Shown here piece by piece: positions 35,974-44,893 of a stretch of 64,000 nucleotides of DNA (within the stretch, counting starts at the first letter, position 1; each line of letters opens with the position of its first letter). This stretch comes from Paenibacillus roseus (GTDB lineage Bacteria > Bacillota > Bacilli > Paenibacillales > Paenibacillaceae). A program made the position numbers and the translations under genes. The stretch covers positions 1 to 64,000 of the forward strand of contig NZ_JAELUP010000005.1 in NCBI RefSeq assembly GCF_016424485.1, in the 5' to 3' direction. The notes under the pieces were generated by a model. That model was not told the DNA's origin. It did no database searches and saw only the letters and a list, made by a program, of their open reading frames with translations.

Positions 35974-36188
35974 GGCTCAATCTAAAAATTAGTGGTTGAC
36001 ATCGAGGAGAGAACAGCGAAGGGGCAGAGGAATTCTGGAGAAACGAACGTGGTCGCCTTTTAAAGCCCGATTCCCCCTGCAAACCTCTATCCTATAAAGG
36101 AATCGGGCTTTAACAGCGACCGGAAGAATCCTCTGCCACGCAGCGTCCCCTCCACCTGGGGCTCAACCACTAATTTTGGTTTTGAGCC
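35974..36188 (+). mobile_element. Non-coding MITE-like element, copy A, with 8-bp target duplication
   Basis: 215 bp bounded by terminal inverted repeats beginning GGCTCAA and reading AATTAGTGGTTGA inward (22 of 26 positions match between the ends). Immediately outside lie identical GGAAATAT octamers (35966-35973 and 36189-36196), a perfect target duplication. Inside, AAAGCCCGATTCC and GGAATCGGGCTTT form a strong central hairpin, and the flanking arms also pair, so the whole element folds on itself. No ORF is present. GG ends and an 8-bp duplication resemble ISL3-family transposition, which is an inference. The remaining intergenic sequence (35758-35965) holds only the cre-like site. Confidence 0.88.
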
Positions 36189-36245
36189 GGAAATATAGTG
36201 GAATATTAATATTAAAAAGCGAATTTTTGCAGGAGGCGATACGCT

Positions 36246-37811
36246 GTGTACGACATATTGCTTGTTGATGATGAGAAAATCGAGCTGGAGGCATTAGAGC
36301 ATTATGTGCCCTGGGAGGCGATGGGACTCCGGGTTGCAGGTACAGCACGCAACGGCAAAGAAGCGCTGGAACAAATGAAAATGCTAGACCCGCAGATCGT
36401 AATAACGGACGTCCGCATGCCGGTCATGGACGGGCTGGAGTTTGCACGTCGGGCCAAGCAATTGAACGCCAATGTAAAGATTATATTTTTAAGCGGTCAT
36501 AATGAATTTCAATATATTAAATCTGCATTGAATCTGGAAGCGTCCGGTTATTTGCTTAAGCCCGTGGATGTAAGTGAGCTCGGTGAAACTATGGAAAAGA
36601 TGAAAAACAGGCTGGATTCTGAAGCTCTGCTTGTCCATTCGGCTGTTTCCATCTCAGAGGGACTGCTGTTCAAACTGCTGCATGAACCTTCACTTCAGCT
36701 CAGGCAGGAGCTTTCAGCCGAGTTGAAACTCGTTCAGCCTTCCCTGCATGCGGATGGATTGCTTGCTGCTTCCTATTTGATAGTTGCTCCTTCTGCGGAG
36801 AATGAGGGTACCATGAGCAATCCCCGTACATTGCTGCCGGGTGAAGGAGCCATACTGGGCGCGCATGATATATGGGTCAAGGTTCCTCCCCATGCCTGGT
36901 TCATCATGCATCATATCCCGATCGGACATGCTCATGCCGCCAAACAACTGCTGCGGACGTATTGGGAACGGTGGCAACATGAAAATCCTGACGGGACAGC
37001 TTCTGTTGTTGGCATATCCGCCCTTGGAAGCGGTTCCTTAAAACTGGAGGAGCTATACGACCGCTACACAGAAGCCAAAAATGCGGCTGAGGAACGATTC
37101 TTTGCGAGGACGGGGGCAGTAATTTTCTATGAAGAACTCCTTCCTGCAACAGCCACTGTCCCTGCTGTCGACCCGCTCATTAAAGAACTTGGCACTCTCG
37201 TTTCCAAAGGAATGCCGGGGCTGGCCGAGAAGCAAATCGGGCAATTTGTGGAGCAAGTACGACAGGAACGTGTCCAGCCTCGGCAAATCCGCTCGTCTGC
37301 GGTGCATATTATATCCGCGCTTGAGCAGCACTTCTCCGCCATGATTGCCCATACGCAGCCGGAACTGCTCATGATTGATCATTGGAAGAATGTTGCGGAG
37401 CAGATAACGCTGGAAGAAATCAGGGCATATCTCACTGATTACTGCATCCGGCTATGCTCTCTTGTTGCCGGGAAGGAGACCGATCGGAATGCGGCAGTCG
37501 TGCAGAAGATCACGGAATTTATTCAAGAGCACTATGGAAAATCGCTGACAGTGGAGAAGATTGCCGCCCATGTCTATCTCTCCCCTAACTATGTCCGCTC
37601 CCTGTTCAAAGAGCATACTGGAGAGACGATTCTGAACTACATCACTCAACTTCGAATGCAGAAGGCGTCTGAACTGTTGAAGCGGCCCGAACTTAAAATC
37701 CATGAGATTGCGCTGGCTGTCGGATATGAGAATACATCCTATTTTTGCTCCGTATTTCACAAGCATATGGGATGTACTCCTTCGGAATACCGGAACTCCA
37801 TGAGCTACTAA
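36246..37811 (+). CDS. YesN-type response regulator (REC + AraC-type HTH)
   Basis: 521 residues from GTG 36246, with GCAGGAGG seven bases upstream. The receiver has LLVDDEK, phospho-acceptor Asp55 (VITDVRMP) and Lys in LLKPVD. A long middle region (about 130-410) precedes the AraC double HTH (LSPNYVRSLFKEHTGE, then VGYENTSYFCSVFHKHMG). It should activate the divergent glycosidase/transporter operon. The mobile element copy A ends 57 bases before the start codon, so it has separated this gene from its original upstream region. Confidence 0.93.
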   Translation: MYDILLVDDEKIELEALEHYVPWEAMGLRVAGTARNGKEALEQMKMLDPQIVITDVRMPVMDGLEFARRAKQLNANVKIIFLSGHNEFQYIKSALNLEASGYLLKPVDVSELGETMEKMKNRLDSEALLVHSAVSISEGLLFKLLHEPSLQLRQELSAELKLVQPSLHADGLLAASYLIVAPSAENEGTMSNPRTLLPGEGAILGAHDIWVKVPPHAWFIMHHIPIGHAHAAKQLLRTYWERWQHENPDGTASVVGISALGSGSLKLEELYDRYTEAKNAAEERFFARTGAVIFYEELLPATATVPAVDPLIKELGTLVSKGMPGLAEKQIGQFVEQVRQERVQPRQIRSSAVHIISALEQHFSAMIAHTQPELLMIDHWKNVAEQITLEEIRAYLTDYCIRLCSLVAGKETDRNAAVVQKITEFIQEHYGKSLTVEKIAAHVYLSPNYVRSLFKEHTGETILNYITQLRMQKASELLKRPELKIHEIALAVGYENTSYFCSVFHKHMGCTPSEYRNSMSY

Positions 37812-37831
37812 TAAAGGAGGCTCCCGCCGCC

Positions 37832-39601
37832 ATGCGATATCTATACCAGAAATGGGTGTATGCACCCTTTGTTAATTTGAGCTTTCGCTCCAAAATGTTT
37901 GTCGTGTTCGTCCTGGTCACCATCATTCCGATGCTGCTGTTCGTCTACTTTTCATTTGATTTGACAAAGTCCAAGCTGACGGAACAGATTTATATCAATA
38001 TGGTAACCTCTACAGCGCAAATTAATAAAAATCTGGAAAATAAGCTGGACAGTTACGATCGGATTTCCGCAGCCATTTATCTGGATAACCGGCTGTCCGG
38101 TTACCTGACTGAGGATTACGATGACAATCCCTCCTACCTGGAGGCTTACGGGTTCATCGGCAACAGCATTGATACGATTAAAACCGCTTATATGGATTTT
38201 GACGAAGTATTTATTTATTCAGATAATGCATCGCTGCCGAAAGACCATTACTATGTCTGGCCAATAACCGATGCGGATAAAAAATCCGAACTGTTCCGCC
38301 TGCTAAATAATTCTCACGGCAACCTTGTTTACCTGTCCTCCCCGCAGACGAAGGGTAGTCCCGCCATGTTCACGATGGCCAGGTATCTGAATAATAACAG
38401 AATTCAGTATCCTTACGGTATTCTCGTGTTCCGTATATCGGAATCGGTCATCTACTCCCTTATGGAAAAGGAAGCAGATGACAAGGATATTTTCATCGTG
38501 AATGAGGACGGCGTCATTTTGTCCGCAGCCGACAAGCAGTTGCTGAATACCAGCCTGCCAAAATTGCTCAACCTGAATCAAGACGGGCTGCCTGCGGGAA
38601 GGTTTGATGCCCTGTATAAAGGAGAGAAAGCGATAGCTGTCTCCAATTCGGTCAAAAACGGCTGGAAGACCGTATCGGTATTCCCGTATGAGCGGATCGT
38701 ACAGGAGGCGCGGTCATTTGCCAATTTGATTTTGACGATTTCGCTTGCTTTTATTGCGATTGCACTGCTGCTGATCTATATTACCGCGCTGCTGTTCAGC
38801 AAACGCATTACGATATTAATCAAGATGGTCCGCCGTGTCGAACGGGGGGATTTTAGCCCTGCCGGACACCGCAACTTGGGGAGCGACGAAATCGGACAGC
38901 TTCATTTTGCCTTCGAGCAAATGACGATGCGTCTGAAAAATCTCATTACTGAGGTGTATCAGAAGGAAATTTCCGGTAAAGAGGCGGAACTGGAGCTGCT
39001 GCAGGCTCAGATTAACCCGCATTTTCTCTACAATACGCTAGGCTCTGTGTCCTCGCTTGCAATGAAACATAATGATCCGCGCATTCAGAGTATGGTCATC
39101 AATCTGGCGAAGTTTTATCGGATTTCGCTAAATAAGGGCAAAAGCATCCTTACGATTCAAGAGGAACTCAAGCTTACCCAGAGCTACGTTGCCATCCAGA
39201 TGACACGCTTTGAAGGGCAGTTAAACATTACCTATTCCGTGGACGAGACGATACTTCCACACTCAACGGTGAAGCTGACCTTGCAGCCTTTTGTTGAAAA
39301 CTCCATCGTTCACGCCTTATGGGATCAAGATAATAGCCTGAATATTCATATCAAGGGTGTCCTCGAAGGGGATGATATCGTATTGTCCGTCATTGATGAC
39401 GGGGTAGGCATGAGCCGGCAGACAGTAGAGTCGCTGCTGCTGGAGCGGCCCGGGAGGGGCTATGGTATTATGAATGTCAATCGCAGAATAAAACTGAAAT
39501 TTGGTGAAAACTACGGAGTGAAGGTATTCAGCCGCCCCGGCATTGGAACCACGGTACAAATTCGCCTGCCGCAAAAGGGCGTTATAGCAAAGTCGGAGTA
39601 A
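37832..39601 (+). CDS. YesM-type sensor histidine kinase
   Basis: 589 residues from ATG 37832, which follows AAGGAGG by 11 bases; an upstream in-frame start would overlap the regulator gene by 67 bases. Order: membrane segment (about 24-44), extracellular sensor (about 50-290), second membrane segment (about 297-320), HAMP (about 322-375), His_kinase with INPHFLYNTLGS (His397) and HATPase_c with GYGIMNVNRRI. It is co-transcribed with the regulator 20 bases upstream. Here the regulator precedes the kinase, the reverse of the first locus. Confidence 0.93.
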   Translation: MRYLYQKWVYAPFVNLSFRSKMFVVFVLVTIIPMLLFVYFSFDLTKSKLTEQIYINMVTSTAQINKNLENKLDSYDRISAAIYLDNRLSGYLTEDYDDNPSYLEAYGFIGNSIDTIKTAYMDFDEVFIYSDNASLPKDHYYVWPITDADKKSELFRLLNNSHGNLVYLSSPQTKGSPAMFTMARYLNNNRIQYPYGILVFRISESVIYSLMEKEADDKDIFIVNEDGVILSAADKQLLNTSLPKLLNLNQDGLPAGRFDALYKGEKAIAVSNSVKNGWKTVSVFPYERIVQEARSFANLILTISLAFIAIALLLIYITALLFSKRITILIKMVRRVERGDFSPAGHRNLGSDEIGQLHFAFEQMTMRLKNLITEVYQKEISGKEAELELLQAQINPHFLYNTLGSVSSLAMKHNDPRIQSMVINLAKFYRISLNKGKSILTIQEELKLTQSYVAIQMTRFEGQLNITYSVDETILPHSTVKLTLQPFVENSIVHALWDQDNSLNIHIKGVLEGDDIVLSVIDDGVGMSRQTVESLLLERPGRGYGIMNVNRRIKLKFGENYGVKVFSRPGIGTTVQIRLPQKGVIAKSE

Positions 39602-39609
39602 AATTCGAC

Positions 39610-39655
39610 AAACGGCAGCTTCGGACGTTATAGCCGTCCTCAAGCTGCCGTTTGT
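39610..39655 (+). terminator. Terminator of the second two-component operon
   Basis: CAAACGGCAGCTT pairs perfectly with AAGCTGCCGTTTG over 13 bp and is followed by TTTTC. Confidence 0.9.
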
Positions 39656-39839
39656 TTTCTTAGACAATGTTACCTACTGACTGCTGCCGCTATTCACGGA
39701 ATCCATTCAAATGATGTCTGTGATGCCTGTTTTTAATAGACATGATAGGCAAGCTATCTATCTTTTGCTTGAAAGAATCATTATATTGCGTATTTCAATC
39801 TTTTAATTGATAAAAAAATTTAATTTTAGGCATTTCCGG

Positions 39840-39870
39840 TTGACAACATTTCCTTTTTTTATGCTATAAT
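39840..39870 (+). promoter_or_regulatory. Promoter of the LPMO gene (extended -10)
   Basis: Perfect TTGACA (39840-39845) and perfect TATAAT (39865-39870) are 19 bases apart, longer than ideal, but TGC before TATAAT makes an extended -10. Transcription from here leaves a leader of about 295 bases before the LPMO start. Apart from the mini-ORF listed next, I see nothing definite in that leader. Confidence 0.6.
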
Positions 39871-40098
39871 AGATTTAGTAATACGAGATTCAGACTGCTG
39901 CAAGACACGCTTTCTTGGTTTATTCCTCTTTTTATTCGCCCGCCTTATATCCTGCTTATATGAAACAAGCCCATACCTACTTTAAATTTTTCCTTCTTTC
40001 TCACGGTTTCAGCAATCCGTTCTTATTCTTCATTCCTGATCTGTGTATAAGCTCTTTTTGAGTTTATATAAATCCAACCTGCAAAGGGAGGTTGTTCT

Positions 40099-40107
40099 AT
40101 GAATTAA
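40099..40107 (+). other. Two-codon mini-ORF (Met-Asn-stop) with its own ribosome site
   Basis: GGGAGG at 40086-40091 is followed 7 bases later by ATG AAT TAA. It lies 65 bases before the LPMO start, which has its own GGAGG. Either this is a regulatory minimal uORF or a decayed start codon. Confidence 0.35.
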
Positions 40108-40172
40108 GACGAACAGGTTTTAGCACAAGCATTCGCTTCAAGTCATCTTACAAAACCAAGGAGGAATATCAC

Positions 40173-41522
40173 ATGACCACCATTCAATTGCCTCAATCGG
40201 GTGTCAAAAAGTTTTTTGCTCTTTCGCTTATTATGGCGCTGGTTTCAACTCTTTTTGTAATTGCCCCAAGCACAACTTCCGCCCACGGTTACGTTGAAGG
40301 GCCGGCGAGCCGCGCAGCACTCTGTAAATCCGGTCAAAATACAAACTGCGGTTCAATTGTTTATGAGCCTCAAAGTCTTGAAGCGCCTAAGGGCTTCCCT
40401 GCTGCAGGACCTGCAGATGGAAAGATTGCAAGTGCCAATGGAGCATTCCCTGAGCTTGACCAGCAGTCAGCTACCCGCTGGGCTAAGGTGAACCTGTCCT
40501 CCGGACAAAACTCCTTTACATGGAAATTTACAGCCAATCATAGAACGGCTAACTGGAAGTACTATATTACTAAAACCAACTGGAATCCGAATGCTGCTCT
40601 GACTCGCAACTCGTTTGACCTCACTCCGTTCTGTACTGACAATTACAACGCAACGCAGCCCCCTTCAACCTATACAAGCAATTGTAATGTTCCGTCCCGC
40701 AGTGGATACCATGTCATTCTTGCTGTATGGGAAATCTTTGATACAGCAAACGCTTTCTATAATGTAATTGACGTCAATTTCTCCGGCTCCAACCCTACTG
40801 ACACACAGGCGCCTACTGCTCCGTCTTCCCTGACAAGCTCAAATGTAACAACAAATAGCGTATCCCTTTCATGGAACGCCTCCACAGATAATGTCGGGGT
40901 AAACGGGTACCAGATTTTCCAAGGCTCCAATCAGATCGGCACTGTGTCAGGCTCCACGCTAAGTTACAACGTTACCGGACTGTCGCCCAATACGACCTAC
41001 AGCTTTAATGTCAAAGCTTCGGATGCTGCCGGCAATGTATCTTCCAATAGCAACACAGTCAGTGTGACGACGCTTTCTTCATCCACACCGGACACTCAAG
41101 CGCCTACAGCGCCGGGCGGATTGCAAGTTTTGGGAGCGCCTACATCCAACAGTATCCAACTGAAGTGGAATGCTTCTACGGATAATGTCGGCGTGACAGG
41201 TTACCAAATTTACCGCGGTTCGACCCTTGTCACCACTGTATCCGGCACAACGACCAGCTATACAGTAACAGGACTTAATCCAAGCACAACCTATACGTTC
41301 AGTGTACGCGCAATTGACGCAGCAGGCAATCAATCCACGGCCAGTACCGTATCCGGCACTACTGCTTCTGCTTCGACTACACCTGCATGGGCGCCGAACA
41401 CGTATTACGCTGTTGGAGCACTTGTAACCTATAATGGTTCTGTCTATGAGTGCAGACAGGCCCATACCTCCCTTGTAGGCTGGGAGCCTACCGCAACTCC
41501 AGCACTTTGGCTGAAGAAATAA
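40173..41522 (+). CDS. Secreted AA10 lytic polysaccharide monooxygenase with two FnIII domains and CBM5/12
   Basis: 449 residues from ATG 40173, chosen for GGAGG eight bases upstream. The signal peptide is cleaved after TTSA, exposing His38 (HGYVEGPASR), the first ligand of the copper histidine brace; His123 in FTANHRTANW is the second. The AA10 domain (38-205) also has the conserved NAFYNVIDVNF end. Two fibronectin type III domains follow (about 212-300 and 308-398), each with a DTQAPTAP opening, then a C-terminal CBM5/12 chitin-binding module (WAPNTYYAVGALVTYNGSVY). It should cut crystalline chitin oxidatively outside the cell. The gene stands alone between terminators. Confidence 0.95.
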   Translation: MTTIQLPQSGVKKFFALSLIMALVSTLFVIAPSTTSAHGYVEGPASRAALCKSGQNTNCGSIVYEPQSLEAPKGFPAAGPADGKIASANGAFPELDQQSATRWAKVNLSSGQNSFTWKFTANHRTANWKYYITKTNWNPNAALTRNSFDLTPFCTDNYNATQPPSTYTSNCNVPSRSGYHVILAVWEIFDTANAFYNVIDVNFSGSNPTDTQAPTAPSSLTSSNVTTNSVSLSWNASTDNVGVNGYQIFQGSNQIGTVSGSTLSYNVTGLSPNTTYSFNVKASDAAGNVSSNSNTVSVTTLSSSTPDTQAPTAPGGLQVLGAPTSNSIQLKWNASTDNVGVTGYQIYRGSTLVTTVSGTTTSYTVTGLNPSTTYTFSVRAIDAAGNQSTASTVSGTTASASTTPAWAPNTYYAVGALVTYNGSVYECRQAHTSLVGWEPTATPALWLKK

Positions 41523-41542
41523 GCGCTGTCCGGCCTGTTTGA

Positions 41543-41619
41543 ATATTAAGAGGTCAAATTAGGTTAGCCCTCCTTGCTCTGCCTGCGGCAGAAGAAGGAG
41601 GGCTAACTTCTTAATATTG
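41543..41619. terminator. Long bidirectional terminator
   Basis: GTTAGCCCTCCTT (41564-41576) pairs perfectly with AAGGAGGGCTAAC (41596-41608). An outer AATATTAAG/CTTAATATT stem extends the structure. It separates the LPMO gene from the convergent Opp operon. Confidence 0.88.
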
Positions 41620-41640
41620 AATCCGTCACAGCACTCCGAA

Positions 41641-42672
41641 TTAAATCACGCTTGCCGTCTCGTCATGGACACCCTGCAGATTCAATTCTTCTCCGTAGTG
41701 GCAGGCAGTGTAATGATTCTCCCCCACCTGGCGAAGCTCCGGCGCCTCCCGGACGCACTTCTCTGTCTTATAAGCGCAGCGCGGATGGAAGTGACAGCCG
41801 CTTGGCGGGTTGGCAGGATTCGGCATTTCTCCTTGGAGAATAATACGACTCTTATTCAGCTCCGGGTCCGGTTGCGGCACAGCAGACATAAGCGCTTCTG
41901 TGTACGGATGCTTAGGGCTGCCGAAGAGGGATTCCGTTGCCGCCAGCTCGACAATTTTGCCCAGATGCATGACCGCTACCCGGTCAGAGATATTTTGTAC
42001 AATCGAGAGATCATGAGAGATAAATATATAAGTGATCTGAAGCTGCTCCTGCAAATCCTTAAGCAGGTTAATAATCTGTGCCTGGATGGATACATCCAGC
42101 GCCGACACGGCTTCGTCGCAGACGATCAGCCTCGGGTGCATAATGAGTGCCCGAGCGATGGCAATCCTCTGTCTCTGTCCGCCAGAGAAGGCATGGGGGT
42201 AACGCTGCAAGTAGTTGACGTTCAATCCAGTCTTCTCAGCAATTTCCATAACCTTCTGCTCTATTTCGGCTCTGCTCAACTTGAAATTGGCAATTAGCGG
42301 TTCGGCAATAATGTCAAAGACACTCATCCTCGGACTTAGCGAGGAATACGGATCTTGGAAAATCATCTGGACATTCCTTCGATACGGCTTGGCTTTCTTG
42401 CCCTTGAGCTCCAGGAAGTCAATCTGCTCCCCATTCTCGGTATGATAGTAGACATGCCCGGAAGAGGCATCCATCCCTCTGACAAGGCAGCGCCCGAGCG
42501 TTGTCTTGCCGCAGCCGGACTCTCCTACAATGCTCAAGGTCTCCCCTTCAATCAGCTCAAAGGAAATATCATTAAGCACGCGCACAGAAGCAGGCTTGCG
42601 GAACAAGGCCGTTTTGGATTTGACTTGAAAATATTTATTTATATTGGAGACACTTAGTATTTTCTTGGTCAT
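41641..42672 (-). CDS. Opp/Dpp-type ABC transporter ATPase (OppF-like)
   Basis: 343 residues with Walker A ([12 protein letters not shown]), signature ([15 protein letters not shown]), Walker B ([12 protein letters not shown]) and the C-terminal oligopeptide-transporter extension with its Cys residues ([15 protein letters not shown]), which in this family binds an iron-sulfur cluster. The start overlaps the OppD stop as ATGA. It is the last gene of the five-gene operon (binding protein, two permeases, two ATPases) and pairs with OppD to power import. Confidence 0.93.
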   Translation of the reverse strand: MTKKILSVSNINKYFQVKSKTALFRKPASVRVLNDISFELIEGETLSIVGESGCGKTTLGRCLVRGMDASSGHVYYHTENGEQIDFLELKGKKAKPYRRNVQMIFQDPYSSLSPRMSVFDIIAEPLIANFKLSRAEIEQKVMEIAEKTGLNVNYLQRYPHAFSGGQRQRIAIARALIMHPRLIVCDEAVSALDVSIQAQIINLLKDLQEQLQITYIFISHDLSIVQNISDRVAVMHLGKIVELAATESLFGSPKHPYTEALMSAVPQPDPELNKSRIILQGEMPNPANPPSGCHFHPRCAYKTEKCVREAPELRQVGENHYTACHYGEELNLQGVHDETASVI

Positions 42673-43712
42673 TGTGATTCTCCTTCACTCTGATCCTCAT
42701 ACAGGAAGCATCTGACGGAATGTTGATCAGAGATATGGGTTTTCGGCACAGCCTTGGTATTGCATACGCCTTCAATTCGATCCTTGCAGCGGTCATAGAA
42801 GCCGCACATTGGAGGCAGACCGATCGGCATCGGAACCGCGCCTTCGATGGAATCCAGGCGCTTGCTCTTGTTCCCGCCAAGCCTTGGCATCGACTTGAGC
42901 AGCCCTTTGGTGTACGGGTGCTTCGGATTATAGAAAATCTCCTTTACCGGTGCCTGCTCGACGATTTTGCCAAGATACATGACGGCTACTTCATCGCACA
43001 TTTTAGCAATAATACCCAAATCGTGGGTCACGAGCAAAATCGCCATGCCCAGTTCCTTCTGAAGCTCACGCATGAGTTCCAACACCTGAGCCTGAATTGT
43101 AACGTCAAGCGCCGTCGTCGGCTCATCCGCAATGAGCAGCTCCGGGTTGCAGGACAAGGCCATTGAGATCATTGCCCGCTGTCGCATCCCGCCGGAGAAC
43201 TCATGGGGGTACTGGTCAAACCGCTTCTCCTGATCGGAAATACCGACCTTGGCCAGCATTTCAAGCGCAATCTTCTTCGCTTTCTTCTTATCCTTGGTCC
43301 GATGAATCAGAATGGCTTCCATAATCTGATTGCCGATCGTGTACATCGGCGAGAATGCTGTCATCGGCTCTTGGAAGATCATCGCGATCTTCCGACCGCG
43401 AATGGAGCGAATTCTCTTCCCCGTCGGAGGAAGGGACAACAGATCCAAATTGTGCAATGCTTTCTCCGACTCGGAATGGTACACAGCGCTTCCTGTCGTC
43501 TCGCATTCCTTGGGGTTGATGCTGATAATCGACCTGCTGGTAAGGCTTTTGCCACATCCAGACTCACCGACCAGCCCCAATGTTTTCCCTTTATAAATGT
43601 TAAAATCTACACCGTCCACTGCTTGCATGACTCCGTTATCCGTCTCAATGCGGATTTTAAGGTCTTGAACGGATAGTAGCGGTTGCTCCGTGCGAGCTGC
43701 CTGAGTGGTCAT
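42669..43712 (-). CDS. Opp/Dpp-type ABC transporter ATPase (OppD-like)
   Basis: 347 residues from ATG 43712, supported by GAGGGG; the longer frame from 43745 lacks a site. Walker A is [12 protein letters not shown], signature FSGGMRQRAMISMAL, Walker [13 protein letters not shown], followed by the C-terminal Cys-containing segment (GFYDRCKDRIEGVC). It is coupled to OppF by a 4-base overlap and lies 32 bases after OppC. Confidence 0.93.
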   Translation of the reverse strand: MTTQAARTEQPLLSVQDLKIRIETDNGVMQAVDGVDFNIYKGKTLGLVGESGCGKSLTSRSIISINPKECETTGSAVYHSESEKALHNLDLLSLPPTGKRIRSIRGRKIAMIFQEPMTAFSPMYTIGNQIMEAILIHRTKDKKKAKKIALEMLAKVGISDQEKRFDQYPHEFSGGMRQRAMISMALSCNPELLIADEPTTALDVTIQAQVLELMRELQKELGMAILLVTHDLGIIAKMCDEVAVMYLGKIVEQAPVKEIFYNPKHPYTKGLLKSMPRLGGNKSKRLDSIEGAVPMPIGLPPMCGFYDRCKDRIEGVCNTKAVPKTHISDQHSVRCFLYEDQSEGESQ

Positions 43713-43744
43713 CCTATCCCCTCGCTTGCCTTGTAATAAATTCA

Positions 43745-44890
43745 TTATTTCTTATATGGGTCCGCTGCATCGCGCAGGCCGTCTCCCAGGAAGTTATAAG
43801 TCAATACAGTCAAAATAACGATTCCGAGCGGGAAGAGCTTCCACGGGTACAGCGCAACGTTCTCAATCTTCTGAGCTTCCTGAAGCAGTACCCCCCAGCT
43901 TGTCGCCGGCGAGCGGATACCAAGTCCAAGGAAACTCATCGCAGTCTCAGCCAAAATCATTCCTGGGATTGCCAAGGTTGTCGCAACGACCAGATAGCTG
44001 ATAAAGCCTGGCAGCAGATGCTTGATAATAATTTTGGCGTCGCTCACACCGGCAATTTTGGCCGCAATTACGTAATCCTCGTTCTTCAACGCAATGAATT
44101 TACCCCTTACAACCCTTGCCAGATCGGTCCAGCCGATGAAGGCGAAGATAATGACGATGTACAGATACATCGTAACGACCGGAATGCGGGGTGGAATAGC
44201 CGCCGACAAGGCCATCCACAACGGGAGCGTCGGGAAAGAACGAATAATCTCAATTAAACGCTGAATGGCGGAATCCAGCCAGCCGCCGAAATAACCGGAG
44301 ATACCTCCGATGAACAAGCCGATTATAAAGCTGATTCCGACTCCGACGAGCGGAATACTAAGCGAAACCTGACTACCCAGCACGATACGGGAGAACATGT
44401 CTCTGCCCATGCCATCCGTGCCGAGCAGGAAGATACGTCCAGGCTCCTCGACTCCCATCAGGTGCAGAGAAGTTGGGATCAAGCCCAGAAACTTGTATTC
44501 CTCTCCCTTTACAAAAAATTGTATCGGATAACGCTTATCGGTATCCGCTACGAATATTTTACGCATGGTCTCCGGGTCGCGCTCGGATTTAAGCCCGTAC
44601 ACGAACGGCTTGAAGTGAAACTTGCCATCCGCATCTATCAATTTCAACCCCATAGGTGGTGCATTGACATATTTGCTATCGTAGCTTTGCAGCCCGTACG
44701 GGGCGATAAATTGAGCGAATATAGCAGCAGCGTACAGCAATGCCAGAATGACCAGGCTGGCGCGCGCCAGCTTGTGCTTCTTGAATCGAAGATAGATAAG
44801 CCGCCATTGCGAGCTGTAATTGGCATCTTTGGTCTTTGCCGTATTGAAAACTTCGGGTTTTTGTCTTCTGAATACAGGTAATGTTCTCAT
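43745..44890 (-). CDS. Opp-type ABC transporter permease (OppC-like)
   Basis: 381 residues. A cytoplasmic N-terminus (about 1-38), the first membrane segment (ASLVILALLYAAAIFAQF), a long extracellular loop (about 70-155), then five membrane segments with the permease motif YVIAAKIAGVSDAKI. The enlarged first loop is longer than in standard OppC proteins of about 300 residues. AGAGGT precedes the start. It follows OppB directly and forms the channel with it. Confidence 0.92.
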   Translation of the reverse strand: MRTLPVFRRQKPEVFNTAKTKDANYSSQWRLIYLRFKKHKLARASLVILALLYAAAIFAQFIAPYGLQSYDSKYVNAPPMGLKLIDADGKFHFKPFVYGLKSERDPETMRKIFVADTDKRYPIQFFVKGEEYKFLGLIPTSLHLMGVEEPGRIFLLGTDGMGRDMFSRIVLGSQVSLSIPLVGVGISFIIGLFIGGISGYFGGWLDSAIQRLIEIIRSFPTLPLWMALSAAIPPRIPVVTMYLYIVIIFAFIGWTDLARVVRGKFIALKNEDYVIAAKIAGVSDAKIIIKHLLPGFISYLVVATTLAIPGMILAETAMSFLGLGIRSPATSWGVLLQEAQKIENVALYPWKLFPLGIVILTVLTYNFLGDGLRDAADPYKK

Positions 44891-44893
44891 CGG

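Noticed and set aside
35974..36188. Copy A read as a riboswitch or plain double terminator
   Set aside because: The terminal inverted repeats, perfect target duplication and a second copy in an unrelated place fit a mobile element better, although the hairpin may still terminate transcription.
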